A program made the position numbers and the translations under genes. A model generated the notes under the pieces. That model was not told the origin of the DNA. It made no database searches and saw only the letters and a program-made list of their open reading frames with translations. Positions 25,997 to 34,636 of a stretch of DNA of 64,000 nt are shown here, in pieces. Origin of the DNA: an uncultured Collinsella sp. (GTDB lineage Bacteria > Actinomycetota > Coriobacteriia > Coriobacteriales > Coriobacteriaceae); contig CABRIC010000001.1 in the NCBI GenBank assembly GCA_902470905.1, forward strand, positions 50,880-114,879, given 5' to 3'. Positions within the stretch are counted from its first letter, which is position 1. Each line of letters begins with the position of its first letter.

Positions 25997-26620
25997 ATGA
26001 AGGTTCTTTTGGTCAATGGCAGCCCCAAGGCAAACGGCAACACCGCCCGCGCACTCGCCGAGGTCGCCGAGCAACTCAATGCCGAAGGCATTGATACCGA
26101 GGTGTTTCAGCTGGGCACCAAGCCCATTCGCGACTGCATTGGCTGTGGTCAGTGCGGCAAGCTCGATTGCCGCTGCACCTTTGACGATGACGTGGTGAAC
26201 GAGCTGATCGCTGCCGCCGAGCAGGCAGATGGCTTTGTCTTTGGCTCGCCCGTCTACTATGCGCACCCCAGCGGACGTATCCTTTCGGCCCTCGATCGCG
26301 CATTCTATGCCGGCAGCAAAGCCTTTGCACACAAGCCGGGCGCTGCCGTCGCCGTTGCCCGTCGCGGCGGCACGTCGACCACCTTCGATGTGCTCAACAA
26401 GTACTTCACCATCAACCAGATGCCCGTAGTTGCTTCCACCTACTGGAACAACGTGTTTGGCCGCGTGCCCGGCGACGCCGATGGGGATGCCGAGGGCCTT
26501 GCCACCATGCGCAACATCGGTAAGAACATGGCTTGGCTCCTGCGCTGCATTGAGGCAGGACAGGCCGCCGGTATCAATGCGCCCGAAGCCGATCGCGCAA
26601 CGACCAACTTCATTCGATAG
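25997..26620 (+). CDS. NAD(P)H-dependent FMN reductase / iron-sulphur flavoprotein family
   Basis: 207 aa flavodoxin-fold protein. The FMN phosphate loop is NGSPKANGNTA; the cysteine cluster CIGCGQCGKLDCRC (Cys-x2-Cys-x2-Cys..Cys) is as in iron-sulphur flavoproteins and related quinone or nitro-reductases; GSPVYYAHPSG and ARRGGTSTTFDVLNKYF complete the flavin site. The ATG at 25997 is favoured over the GTG one codon earlier because GGGAG stands six bases before it. The ArsC-like gene follows after 11 bp, probably in the same transcript. A redox role is likely; the substrate is unknown. Confidence 0.88.
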   Translation: MKVLLVNGSPKANGNTARALAEVAEQLNAEGIDTEVFQLGTKPIRDCIGCGQCGKLDCRCTFDDDVVNELIAAAEQADGFVFGSPVYYAHPSGRILSALDRAFYAGSKAFAHKPGAAVAVARRGGTSTTFDVLNKYFTINQMPVVASTYWNNVFGRVPGDADGDAEGLATMRNIGKNMAWLLRCIEAGQAAGINAPEADRATTNFIR

Positions 26621-26631
26621 AACGGCGGAAC

Positions 26632-26973
26632 ATGAATATTCAAATCTTCGGCACCAAAAAGTCCTTCGATACCAAGAAGGCCCAGCGCTATTTTAAGGAA
26701 CGCCGCATTAAGGTGCAGTTTATTGACCTTAAGGAAAAGGAGATGAGCAAGGGCGAGCTCACGAGCGTGATGCAGGCGGTCGGCGGCATCGACAAGCTGC
26801 TCAACACCAAAGCCAAGGACGAGGAGACGCTCGCGCTCATCCAGCACCTTACCCCCAGTCAGCGCTTCGACAAGCTGCTCGAGAACCAGCAGGTTCTAGC
26901 CGAGCCCATCGTGCGCAACGGCAAAAAGGCCACCGTCGGTTATTGCCCCGATGTATGGGGAGCCTGGGAGTAG
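26632..26973 (+). CDS. ArsC/Spx-family thioredoxin-fold protein lacking the N-terminal Cys
   Basis: 113 aa, full family length. The start MNIQIFGTKKSFDTKKAQRYF aligns with ArsC-like proteins, but where the redox Cys normally stands (after GTKK) there is Ser. The only Cys is in GYCPDVWG near the C-terminus. The late signature AEPIVRNGKKATVGY is retained. Arsenate reduction by the usual mechanism is therefore unlikely; a Spx-like or structural role is possible. It lies 11 bp after the flavoprotein gene. Confidence 0.83.
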   Translation: MNIQIFGTKKSFDTKKAQRYFKERRIKVQFIDLKEKEMSKGELTSVMQAVGGIDKLLNTKAKDEETLALIQHLTPSQRFDKLLENQQVLAEPIVRNGKKATVGYCPDVWGAWE

Positions 26974-27059
26974 CTTGTGTTATTTGCCGGCGCGTGGGTA
27001 TAAGAGCAGGCGTTTGGCATAAGATTCAACTGTAAGCCATGTCTAACAAAGGAGGGCAC

Positions 27060-28190
27060 ATGCCCAACAAACCCGTGAAGATCATCATGCTTACCGGATA
27101 CCTCGGTGCCGGCAAGACCACGCTGCTCAACCACATCCTCGCTAACGACGGCGGCATCCGCGCCGCCGTGATCGTCAACGATATCGGCGAGATCAACGTC
27201 GACGCCAGCCTTATCGCCGACGGCGGCCTTTCCGAGACCGATGACCTCATCCCGCTTACCAACGGCTGCATCTGCTGCACGCTTTCGGACGACCTGGCCA
27301 ACCAGCTGCAGGGCATCGCCGATTCGGGCAACTTCGATTACATCATCATCGAGGCATCGGGTATTTGCGAGCCCATCCCCATCGCTTACACCATCTCGAG
27401 CTTCTGCGACGAGGCCAAGGTGGGCGGCGAGCCCAAGCTCGCGCTCGACAACATCGTGGCCGTGGTCGACTGCGCCCGCATGTACGACGAGTTCAACGGC
27501 GGTCGCGACCTGCTGGCCGAGGATATCGACGAGGACGACATCGAGAGCCTGCTCATCCAGCAGATTGAGTTCTGCTCTACGCTGATCCTCAACAAGACCG
27601 ATACCGTGACGCCCGAACAGATCGCCGAGCTCAAGGCCATCGTGCGCAGCCTGCAGAAAGACGCCGTGATCGTCGAGGCCCAAAACGGCGAGGTCCCCAT
27701 GGAGGAGCTGCTCGACACCGACCGCTTCGACTTTATGCGCGCCTACAACTCCGCCGCCTGGATCGAGGCCATGGAGCATCCCGAGGAGCACGACGACCCC
27801 GAGGTGCTCGAGTACGACATCGAGACCTTTGTGTACTCGCGCCGCAAGCCGTTTGACCTGCAGAAGTTCACCGATTTTGTTGAGCAGGAGTGGCCCGACG
27901 AGGTCATCCGCGTCAAGGGCCCGCTGTGGCAGACCGGCGATCCGGACATGTGCTACATGTTCGAGCAGGCCGGCCACCAGATGCGCCTGATGGAGAACGG
28001 CCTGTTTGTCGACTCGGCGCCCGAGGGCGAGAAGCAGAAGATCATCGACGAGAACCCCGAAATCATGCAGATTTGGGACGACGAGACGGGCGACCGCATG
28101 ACGAGCCTGTGCATCATCGGCCGTCACATGGACAAGGATGCGCTCATCGCCTCCCTCGATGCCTGCCTGACCGACTGGCACCGCGCCTAG
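27060..28190 (+). CDS. G3E-family (CobW/COG0523) P-loop GTPase
   Basis: 376 aa. Walker A GYLGAGKTT near the start, NDIGEINVD, the metal-binding CxCC motif (NGCICCTL), EASGICEP and the base-specific NKTD identify a metallochaperone GTPase; the C-terminal half is a CobW_C domain with Asp/Glu-rich loops. The metal could be zinc, cobalt or nickel. The ATG at 27060 follows AAAGGAGGG; an ATG seven codons upstream overlaps no ribosome binding site. Monocistronic with a terminator at 28231. Confidence 0.92.
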   Translation: MPNKPVKIIMLTGYLGAGKTTLLNHILANDGGIRAAVIVNDIGEINVDASLIADGGLSETDDLIPLTNGCICCTLSDDLANQLQGIADSGNFDYIIIEASGICEPIPIAYTISSFCDEAKVGGEPKLALDNIVAVVDCARMYDEFNGGRDLLAEDIDEDDIESLLIQQIEFCSTLILNKTDTVTPEQIAELKAIVRSLQKDAVIVEAQNGEVPMEELLDTDRFDFMRAYNSAAWIEAMEHPEEHDDPEVLEYDIETFVYSRRKPFDLQKFTDFVEQEWPDEVIRVKGPLWQTGDPDMCYMFEQAGHQMRLMENGLFVDSAPEGEKQKIIDENPEIMQIWDDETGDRMTSLCIIGRHMDKDALIASLDACLTDWHRA

Positions 28191-28230
28191 GTTTATCCAA
28201 GCGGGCATTTTTCCGCCTACACAACCGCCA

Positions 28231-28261
28231 AACCACCACGAAGGTGCCCTTCGTGGTGGTT
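28231..28261 (+). terminator. Strong rho-independent terminator after the G3E GTPase gene
   Basis: Perfect 14-bp stem AACCACCACGAAGG / CCTTCGTGGTGGTT with a three-base loop and TTTT. Confidence 0.92.
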
Positions 28262-28285
28262 TTTCGTTCTGAGCCAAGGAGATTC

Positions 28286-28885
28286 ATGTTCAATATCGTG
28301 CTGTACGCACCCGAGATTCCGGCCAATACGGGCAATATCGGCCGCACCTGCGTGGTTACCGGTGCCCGCCTGCATCTGGTGGAGCCGCTGGGGTTTTCGC
28401 TCGACGACAAGACGGTGCGTCGTGCCGGACTGGGCTACTGGCAAAACTTGGACGTGACGACCTATGCCGGCTGGGAGGATTTCCTTGCGCGCAACGGCCT
28501 CTCCCCTGCCGACGAGCGCCTGCATCTGCTGACCAAAAAGGCGCGCAGAACCTATGCGCAGAGTACCTACCGCGATGGCGACTACTTGGTCTTTGGCAGC
28601 GAGAGCTCGGGCATTCCCGAGCCACTGCTTGCCGCGGCGCCCGAGCGCTGCGAGCGCATCCCGATGCTGCGCGATTGCGACTCACTCGATAACGCCGAGG
28701 CCTGGGAAGCCCACGAGAAATCGCTGGGACATACCGAGGACGGCCACGAGGCCATCCTTCGGCAGGATATCTGCGGCAACTTCGTCAATCCCGACGACTA
28801 CCGCATCAGCGCCCTCAACCTTTCCAACAGCGCCGCCATCGTCCTCTACGAAGCCCTGCGCCAGACAGACTTTCCGAGAAAGTGA
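28286..28885 (+). CDS. trmL: tRNA (cytidine(34)-2'-O)-methyltransferase TrmL
   Basis: A SPOUT methyltransferase that 2'-O-methylates the wobble base of tRNA-Leu. 199 aa against about 157 in E. coli, the extra length being an insertion after the GSESSGIPE motif (about ERCERIPMLRDCDSLDNAEA..EAILRQD). Signatures: YAPEIPANTGNIGRTC at the start, VEPLGF, VFGSESSGIPE and SNSAAIVLYEALRQ in the knot. The ATG at 28286 follows AAGGAG; the frame is open well upstream, but without homology. Confidence 0.9.
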   Translation: MFNIVLYAPEIPANTGNIGRTCVVTGARLHLVEPLGFSLDDKTVRRAGLGYWQNLDVTTYAGWEDFLARNGLSPADERLHLLTKKARRTYAQSTYRDGDYLVFGSESSGIPEPLLAAAPERCERIPMLRDCDSLDNAEAWEAHEKSLGHTEDGHEAILRQDICGNFVNPDDYRISALNLSNSAAIVLYEALRQTDFPRK

Positions 28886-28912
28886 CAAAGGGACTATCCC
28901 TTCGTCACTTTC
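28878..28912. terminator. Palindromic terminator between trmL and the uvrA-like gene
   Basis: Arms GAAAGTGACAAAGGGA and TCCCTTCGTCACTTTC (16 bp, one mismatch) separated by CTA. They span the trmL stop codon. Related TGACAAAGG..CCTTTGTCA palindromes occur at 32611-32635, and a variant at 37503-37530. Confidence 0.75.
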
Positions 28913-28914
28913 AC

Positions 28915-31428
28915 TTACAAATAGCGGCCGGTGATGCTTGCGGGGCAGGCCGCGATGTCGCTCGGCGTGCCGGCGCAGACGATTTGCCCGCCCGCATCGC
29001 CACCGCCCGGGCCCATGTCGATCACGTAATCGGCGTTACGGATAAGGTCGAGATCGTGTTCGATCACGATAACTGTGGCGCCCTTGGCAACGAGGCCGTC
29101 AAACACGTTCAACAGCACCTGAACATCGAGCGGATGCAGGCCGATCGTGGGCTCGTCAAATACGAATACGGCATCATCCTGCACGCGGCCCATCTCGCTC
29201 GCGAGCTTAAGGCGCTGTGCCTCACCGCCCGAAAGCGCCGGTGTGGGCTCGCCAAGCGTGAGATAACCCAAGCCCAGGTCGTGCAAGGTCTGCAAACGCG
29301 TCTGAACCTTCTTGAGTCCCAGTGTGGCGTCAATGGCCTCGTCCACACTCATGTCCATGAGCTGCGGCAACGTCAGCAAGCTCCCGTCCCTACCCTCGCG
29401 ATGGATATGCGAGGCGGCCTCGGCGTAGCGCGAACCACGGCATGCTGGGCAGATGATCTCGACGTCGGGCAAAAACTGCACGTCGAGCGATATCGAGCCC
29501 GTGCCGTCACACGTAGGGCAGCGCAAGGCGCCGGTGTTGTAGCTAAAGGCGCCCGCCTTGTAGCCGGCTGCCTTGGCCTCGGGCGTACGGGCGAAGGCGC
29601 GGCGCAGCTCATCATGGATGTCGGCATAAGTCGCTACCGTCGAGCGCACGTTGGCGCCGATGGGCGTAGCGTCAATCAGGTTTGCGCGGGCAATACCCTC
29701 GGCATCGACCCAACGCACGTGCCCCGGCAGGCGCTCGCCAGCTGCCTGCGCCTTGAGTGCCGGGATGAGCGTCTCGAGCACCAGTGTCGTCTTGCCCGAA
29801 CCCGAAACGCCCGTTACCGCGACAAGGCGGCCGCGCGGGATATCGACTTCGAGCGGTTTGACGGTATGGATGGCCTCGGTTGCCATGCGGATATGTCCCT
29901 GCTCGAACATTTCGTCGTCAGTCACCTGCGGACGCATGCGCTTGGACTCTGTGCACAAAAACGGGGCGATGCGGCTGCCCTGCGATTGTTCGACCTCGTC
30001 CACCGTGCCAACGGCAATCACATTACCGCCGCCTGCTCCGGCAACGGGGCCCATCTCGACCAGATAGTCGGCTTCCGCCAGTACGCGCGTGTCGTGGTCG
30101 ACAACAACCACGGTGTTGCCGTCGCCCACCAGATCGCGCATCACGCCCACCAAGCCGTCGACATTGGCAGGGTGCAAGCCGATCGAAGGCTCGTCCAGTA
30201 CATAGAGCACGCCCGTCGATCGGTTGCGCACCACACGGGCGAGCTGGACGCGCTGGCGCTCACCCGTGGAGAGTGTGGCACCGGCGCGGTCGAGTGAAAG
30301 GTAATCGAGACCCAGGTCGACCAGGCGACGGGCCGCACTCAAAAACGAATCGCAGATATCCGCTGCCATGGGCTGCATCTCGGCCGGCAAGGATGCGGGC
30401 ACCCCGCGCACCCACTCAATCGCCTCGCCCAGCGTCATGGCCGCGGCTTGCGCCAGATTGATACCGCGTACCTGGGGCTGGCGCGCAGCCTCGGAGAGAC
30501 GCGTGCCACCACAGTCACGGCATGGCCTCTCGCACAAAAAGCGAGCTACACGCTTAAGCCCCTTATCGTCCTTAACCTTGGCGAGCGCATTCTCGACGGT
30601 ATAGACGGCGTTGTAGTAGGTAAAGTCGAGTGGCGTGGCGCCCTCACCGTTTTTGGGGACGTAGAGAATGTGCTTCTTAACCGCCGGACCATGAAACACG
30701 ATGTCGCGCTCTTGAGGCGTGAGCTGGTTAAACGGCACGTCGGTGCGCACGCCCATCTCGCCTGCCACCTGCTTCATCAGATCCCACATGAGCGTGCCCC
30801 AGGGAAGCACCGCGCCTTCGTTGATAGTCTTTGACTCGTCGGGCACCAGGCTCGCCTCGTCCACCTCGCGCATGACACCGGTACCGCCGCAGGTAGAGCA
30901 CGCGCCGCCGCTGTTAAAGGCAAGGTCCTCGGCACCCGGCGCGTAGAACTCGCGGCCGCATGCGGGGCACGCGAGCGACAGGCCCGCAGCCACGTTAAGG
31001 CTCGGCTCCACACGCGCCCCGCAATGCGGGCACACGTGATGGGCGCAGCGGCTAAAGAGTAGACGCAGGCTATTGTTGAGCTCGGTCATGGTGCCAAATG
31101 TGGAACGCACACCCGGCACGCTCGGACGCTGGTGTAGCGCGAGCGCCGCCGGTACGTGCAATACCTCATCCACCTGAGCGTGCTCGGCCTGCGTCAAACG
31201 ACGGCGGGTATAAGTGCTGAGCGCTTCCAAGTAGCGACGCGAGCCCTCGGCATAAAGAACCCCCAGCGCCAGCGAACTCTTGCCCGAACCCGACACGCCG
31301 GCAATGCCCACGAGCTTTCCCAGCGGAATATCGATATCGATGTCTTTGAGGTTATGGACGCGCGCGCCACGCACCTCGATAGCCTGCGGGCTCATCTTCT
31401 GTTCCGTCACCTTTATCACCCTACTCAT
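28915..31428 (-). CDS. UvrA-like ABC ATPase (short, class II type)
   Basis: 837 aa, about 100 shorter than housekeeping UvrA. It has two ABC ATPase halves: Walker A GVSGSGKSS (about 44-52) and GVSGSGKTT; signatures LSTGERQRVQLA (usual LSGGE changed to LSTGER) and LSGGEAQRLKLA; Walker B VLDEPSIGLHP and VFDEPTIGLHP. Zinc-binding pairs CPHCG/CPACG, CSTCGGTG and CPTCDGTG/CPACRG are present. Such paralogues are linked to drug or DNA-adduct tolerance; the true UvrA is presumably elsewhere. The start at 31428 overlaps the stop of the ATPase gene upstream (ATGAGTAG), so translation may be coupled. Confidence 0.88.
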   Translation of the reverse strand: MSRVIKVTEQKMSPQAIEVRGARVHNLKDIDIDIPLGKLVGIAGVSGSGKSSLALGVLYAEGSRRYLEALSTYTRRRLTQAEHAQVDEVLHVPAALALHQRPSVPGVRSTFGTMTELNNSLRLLFSRCAHHVCPHCGARVEPSLNVAAGLSLACPACGREFYAPGAEDLAFNSGGACSTCGGTGVMREVDEASLVPDESKTINEGAVLPWGTLMWDLMKQVAGEMGVRTDVPFNQLTPQERDIVFHGPAVKKHILYVPKNGEGATPLDFTYYNAVYTVENALAKVKDDKGLKRVARFLCERPCRDCGGTRLSEAARQPQVRGINLAQAAAMTLGEAIEWVRGVPASLPAEMQPMAADICDSFLSAARRLVDLGLDYLSLDRAGATLSTGERQRVQLARVVRNRSTGVLYVLDEPSIGLHPANVDGLVGVMRDLVGDGNTVVVVDHDTRVLAEADYLVEMGPVAGAGGGNVIAVGTVDEVEQSQGSRIAPFLCTESKRMRPQVTDDEMFEQGHIRMATEAIHTVKPLEVDIPRGRLVAVTGVSGSGKTTLVLETLIPALKAQAAGERLPGHVRWVDAEGIARANLIDATPIGANVRSTVATYADIHDELRRAFARTPEAKAAGYKAGAFSYNTGALRCPTCDGTGSISLDVQFLPDVEIICPACRGSRYAEAASHIHREGRDGSLLTLPQLMDMSVDEAIDATLGLKKVQTRLQTLHDLGLGYLTLGEPTPALSGGEAQRLKLASEMGRVQDDAVFVFDEPTIGLHPLDVQVLLNVFDGLVAKGATVIVIEHDLDLIRNADYVIDMGPGGGDAGGQIVCAGTPSDIAACPASITGRYL

Positions 31429-32539
31429 GCCATAAAACTCGATCGCGAATGTACGCGCCCAGCATGGGCACGGTAAACCGGACGAGGCCGTATCCGGCAG
31501 CCTCGATGACGCGCTCGCGAATCAGGCTTGCGCGATATTTACTCGCCCAGCTCTGGGTACGCTCGCAGCGCTCAATGATATCCGCCATGCGCGTCGGTTT
31601 GCCCTCGTCAACCGCCATGGCCTCGATAAAGAGGCGCTGTGGACTGTGCAGCCCGTAATACAGAGGCGCGTCAACCGCTTCGTAGAACTCGGAGACGGCA
31701 TCCGCATGGCCATCCTCGACATCGCGCCTTTCGATGACCTGCGAGCTACGCCGGACAGCAGACCGCCACATGTAATATCCCACCAGCTGAACCATATAGG
31801 GATGCCCCATGCTCTTGCGCGCCGCAAGGTCCGCCGTCTCCGCGTCAACGTAAAGACCAGCGTCTTTGACCGTCTGGATATACGAATCGCGCACCTCGGG
31901 CAAAGATATCGCCCCCAACGTACGCTGCTGGGCACGCCGCAAAAACGTCACGCTCGGCTCTTCGAGCAGATCGTCAACCATACTGGGTAAGCCGGCGAAC
32001 ACCAGCGCAAGACCGCGCTGGTCGCTATCGGACAAGCCCGTGGCATCCTGATCTCCGAGCACCTGCTGATAGAGAACGGCAAGAGCCGCTAGTTCCTCGA
32101 TAGACGCAGATTGCGCCTCGTCAATCGCAAACAGTATGCCCTTGCCTGGACCGAGCTTCTTGAGGCGCTCGTTGACCAGCCCTCGCAACGCTTCGCCCTT
32201 TGCCCGCGCCGCCTCGACCGACATCCGGCCAAACGACGGACCGAACTCCATTGACGTCACAACGGGTTTATTCGAGCGAAGCGCGTCGGCCAATCGGTCG
32301 CATAAGCCAAGCGAAGCGGAATCGGAGACAACCGCCCATCCGCGCTCATTGGCTAGACGTTGCAGCTCCCGCAGGAGAACCGTCTTGCCGCAGCCGCGGT
32401 TTCCCGTAATGAGCATGAGCCTACCCGGCGCTCCGGCGCCGTTATCGAGCCCTTCCTCGAAATCTTCGATGACCGACTCGCGGCCGATGAGTATCGGAGG
32501 CCGCTTGCCAGCCGTGGGCTTAAAGGGATTTGGGTTCAT
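31421..32539 (-). CDS. AAA/STAND-type P-loop ATPase
   Basis: 372 aa. Residues 13-40 (RPPILIGRESVIEDFEEGL) resemble the start of archaeal-type ATPases that carry their own regulator domain. Walker A is TGNRGCGKT (about 45-53) and Walker B LFAIDEAQ (about 137-144); a C-terminal winged helix is likely (about 300-372). GAGGAGG precedes the ATG. It is upstream of, and overlaps, the uvrA-like gene, forming a two-gene operon. Three phased TTATACC repeats stand just before it. The function is unknown. Confidence 0.8.
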   Translation of the reverse strand: MNPNPFKPTAGKRPPILIGRESVIEDFEEGLDNGAGAPGRLMLITGNRGCGKTVLLRELQRLANERGWAVVSDSASLGLCDRLADALRSNKPVVTSMEFGPSFGRMSVEAARAKGEALRGLVNERLKKLGPGKGILFAIDEAQSASIEELAALAVLYQQVLGDQDATGLSDSDQRGLALVFAGLPSMVDDLLEEPSVTFLRRAQQRTLGAISLPEVRDSYIQTVKDAGLYVDAETADLAARKSMGHPYMVQLVGYYMWRSAVRRSSQVIERRDVEDGHADAVSEFYEAVDAPLYYGLHSPQRLFIEAMAVDEGKPTRMADIIERCERTQSWASKYRASLIRERVIEAAGYGLVRFTVPMLGAYIRDRVLWHE

Positions 32540-32574
32540 GTCGGCCTCCTCGGATTGGCAAACCCTGGCAATAG

Positions 32575-32601
32575 TTATACCAACTTATACCGAGTTATAC
32601 C
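32575..32601. promoter_or_regulatory. Three phased TTATACC repeats upstream of the ATPase gene
   Basis: TTATACC occurs at 32575, 32585 and 32595, exactly one helical turn (10 bp) apart, 36 to 62 bp before the ATG at 32539. On the transcribed strand these read GGTATAA. They could be tandem operator sites or overlapping -10 elements. Confidence 0.55.
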
Positions 32602-32608
32602 AATAGCA

Positions 32609-32637
32609 TATGACAAAGGAGCTGTCCCTTTGTCACA
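32609..32637. repeat. TGACAAAGG palindrome, second copy
   Basis: TGACAAAGGA-GCTG-TCCCTTTGTCA (32611-32635) ends next to the stop of the Tet(M)-like gene at 32633. It is similar to the palindrome at 28878-28912 and probably works as a terminator. Confidence 0.6.
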
Positions 32638-34636
32638 TGTGGCCGAAAAACTCGGCGTCTGCTGCTCGCCAGGGGCGGAAGGTGGTGGGATCGATCTTTA
32701 CGTGCGCCGCGGCGGGTACGTCGTACCATTTGACCGTGTAACCGGCGCCGTGAGAGCAAAAGACCGAATCGGGCGTGTTGGGCAGATCGGTCTCGGGCCC
32801 ATAGGCGGCCGCCTCGATTACGCGCTCGGCATCATGGCAAGCCGCATAGCCGGCGAACTCTAGGTACAGATGCCCGCGACCGCTCGTGTAGGCGGCCACC
32901 TCCAGCGCGTAATCCTGCACCTCGGATGCCGGCACGCGACCCACAAGCTTTGCCCGGTCGTCCGCCATCACCGGCGGCTCGCATTCGGCACCCATGCGCG
33001 TGGCATCCGAGAGCGCCCGGCCCACGCACTCCCCCGGCACCTCGAGCTCAAAGCGGTACCACGGCTCCAACAGCACCGCCGCGCCAGCCTCACGTGCCTG
33101 CATGAGCCCCTGGCGAACCGCGCGGTACGTGGCCTGGCGAAAATCGCCGCCCTCGGTGTGTTTGGCATGCGCGCGGCCGCCCGTGAGCGTAATGCGCACA
33201 TCGGTGATGGGCGAGCCGGTCAGCACGCCCAGGTGATCGCGCTCCATGGCGTTGGTGAGCGCCAGACGCTGCCAGTTAAGATCGAGCTCGTCGGTCGAGG
33301 TCACGGTGCCAAACTGTACGCCCGAGCCCGCCGGCAACGGCTCCAGGCGCAGATGCACCTCGGCATAGTGGCGCAGTGGCTCAAAGTGGCCCACGCCCTC
33401 GACCGGCTGCGAAATAGTCTCCTTATAGAGAATGCCGCCAGACTCAAACGTAACCGAAAGGCCAAAACGATCGGCCAACACCCGCTGCACGATCTCGAGT
33501 TGCACGGCGCCCATCAACTGCAGGTGAATCTGCTCCAGATGCGTATTCCAGCTTACGCCGAGCATGGGATCTTCGTCCGCCAGCTCAGTCAATGCTTTGA
33601 ACACCGTATGGACATCATGTTCGCCCGGAAGCACCGTATAGGTAAGGACTGGCGCAATGACGGGCGCATCGCCCGCAGGCTCCGCGCCCAGGGCGTCCCC
33701 TGGGCGAACGTGCGCAAGACCCGTCACGGCACAAATACCGCCAGCAGCAACTTCTTGGGCAAGCTCATACTTTTCGCCGTTATAGATGCGTACCTGATCG
33801 ACCTTCTGTTCCCACGCCTCGGCACCGGAACGTCCGTTAATCACCTGTTTGGCATGCAGCGTGCCGCCGGTCACTTTAACCCAAGCCAAGCGCTCGCCGC
33901 GGTCCCCGCGGCTGACGCGATAGACGCGGGCGGCAAACTCCGGGAGCCACGCTTGTTCGCGCATCAGCGCGCATATACCATCCAACAGCTCGTCCACACC
34001 TTGGTCCTTGAGCGCCGAGCCGGCAAAGCAGGGAAAGAGCTTGCGCTCAGCAACCATGCGCGACAGCGTCGCGGAGGAAAGCTCACCCGCCTCAAGAAAC
34101 TCCTCGAGCGCCGCCTCGTCTAACGCAGCAGCATCCTCCTGAACGGTGCCGCCCGCCAGCAGTTCGTTGGCATCCAGGCAGCCCTCGGAAAGACGCTGCC
34201 CAAGCTGTGCCAGCAAAACATCGCGGCCGGGATTCTCCAAATCGATCTTGTTGATAAAGATGAACGTCGGGATGTCATAGCGCGCAAGCAGGCGCCACAG
34301 GGTTTCGGTGTGCCCCTGCACGCCATCGTTGGCACCCACAACCAAAATCGCATAGTCGAGCGCGCGCAGCGTGCGCTCCGCCTCGGCCGAAAAATCGACA
34401 TGCCCTGGTGCATCTACGAGCATGACATGGGTGTCACCATGGTCGAGCACAGCCTGCGACGAGAAGATCGTGATACCGCGCTCACGCTCAATCTCGTTCG
34501 TATCCAGATGCGAGTCGCCATCGTCAACGCGGCCGCGCTTGCGAATGCGGCCCGCGTTAAACAGCATGGCCTCGGCCAGCGTGGTCTTGCCGGCATCGAC
34601 ATGCGCCAAGATTCCAACGACCGCTTGCTTCGACAT
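32633..34636 (-). CDS. Tet(M)/Tet(W)-family ribosomal protection-like translational GTPase
   Basis: 667 aa, EF-G-like. G1 AHVDAGKTT (11-19), G2 within ERERGITIFSS, G3 DAPGHVD (75-81) and G4 NKID (129-132) are intact, followed by the EF-G domains II to V. Tet(M)-type proteins remove tetracycline from the ribosome; this one has no visible mobile-element context and has the base composition of its neighbours, so it may be an ancient chromosomal paralogue with another role. The ATG at 34636 follows GAGGAGAG. A palindromic terminator overlaps its end. Confidence 0.85.
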   Translation of the reverse strand: MSKQAVVGILAHVDAGKTTLAEAMLFNAGRIRKRGRVDDGDSHLDTNEIERERGITIFSSQAVLDHGDTHVMLVDAPGHVDFSAEAERTLRALDYAILVVGANDGVQGHTETLWRLLARYDIPTFIFINKIDLENPGRDVLLAQLGQRLSEGCLDANELLAGGTVQEDAAALDEAALEEFLEAGELSSATLSRMVAERKLFPCFAGSALKDQGVDELLDGICALMREQAWLPEFAARVYRVSRGDRGERLAWVKVTGGTLHAKQVINGRSGAEAWEQKVDQVRIYNGEKYELAQEVAAGGICAVTGLAHVRPGDALGAEPAGDAPVIAPVLTYTVLPGEHDVHTVFKALTELADEDPMLGVSWNTHLEQIHLQLMGAVQLEIVQRVLADRFGLSVTFESGGILYKETISQPVEGVGHFEPLRHYAEVHLRLEPLPAGSGVQFGTVTSTDELDLNWQRLALTNAMERDHLGVLTGSPITDVRITLTGGRAHAKHTEGGDFRQATYRAVRQGLMQAREAGAAVLLEPWYRFELEVPGECVGRALSDATRMGAECEPPVMADDRAKLVGRVPASEVQDYALEVAAYTSGRGHLYLEFAGYAACHDAERVIEAAAYGPETDLPNTPDSVFCSHGAGYTVKWYDVPAAAHVKIDPTTFRPWRAADAEFFGHM

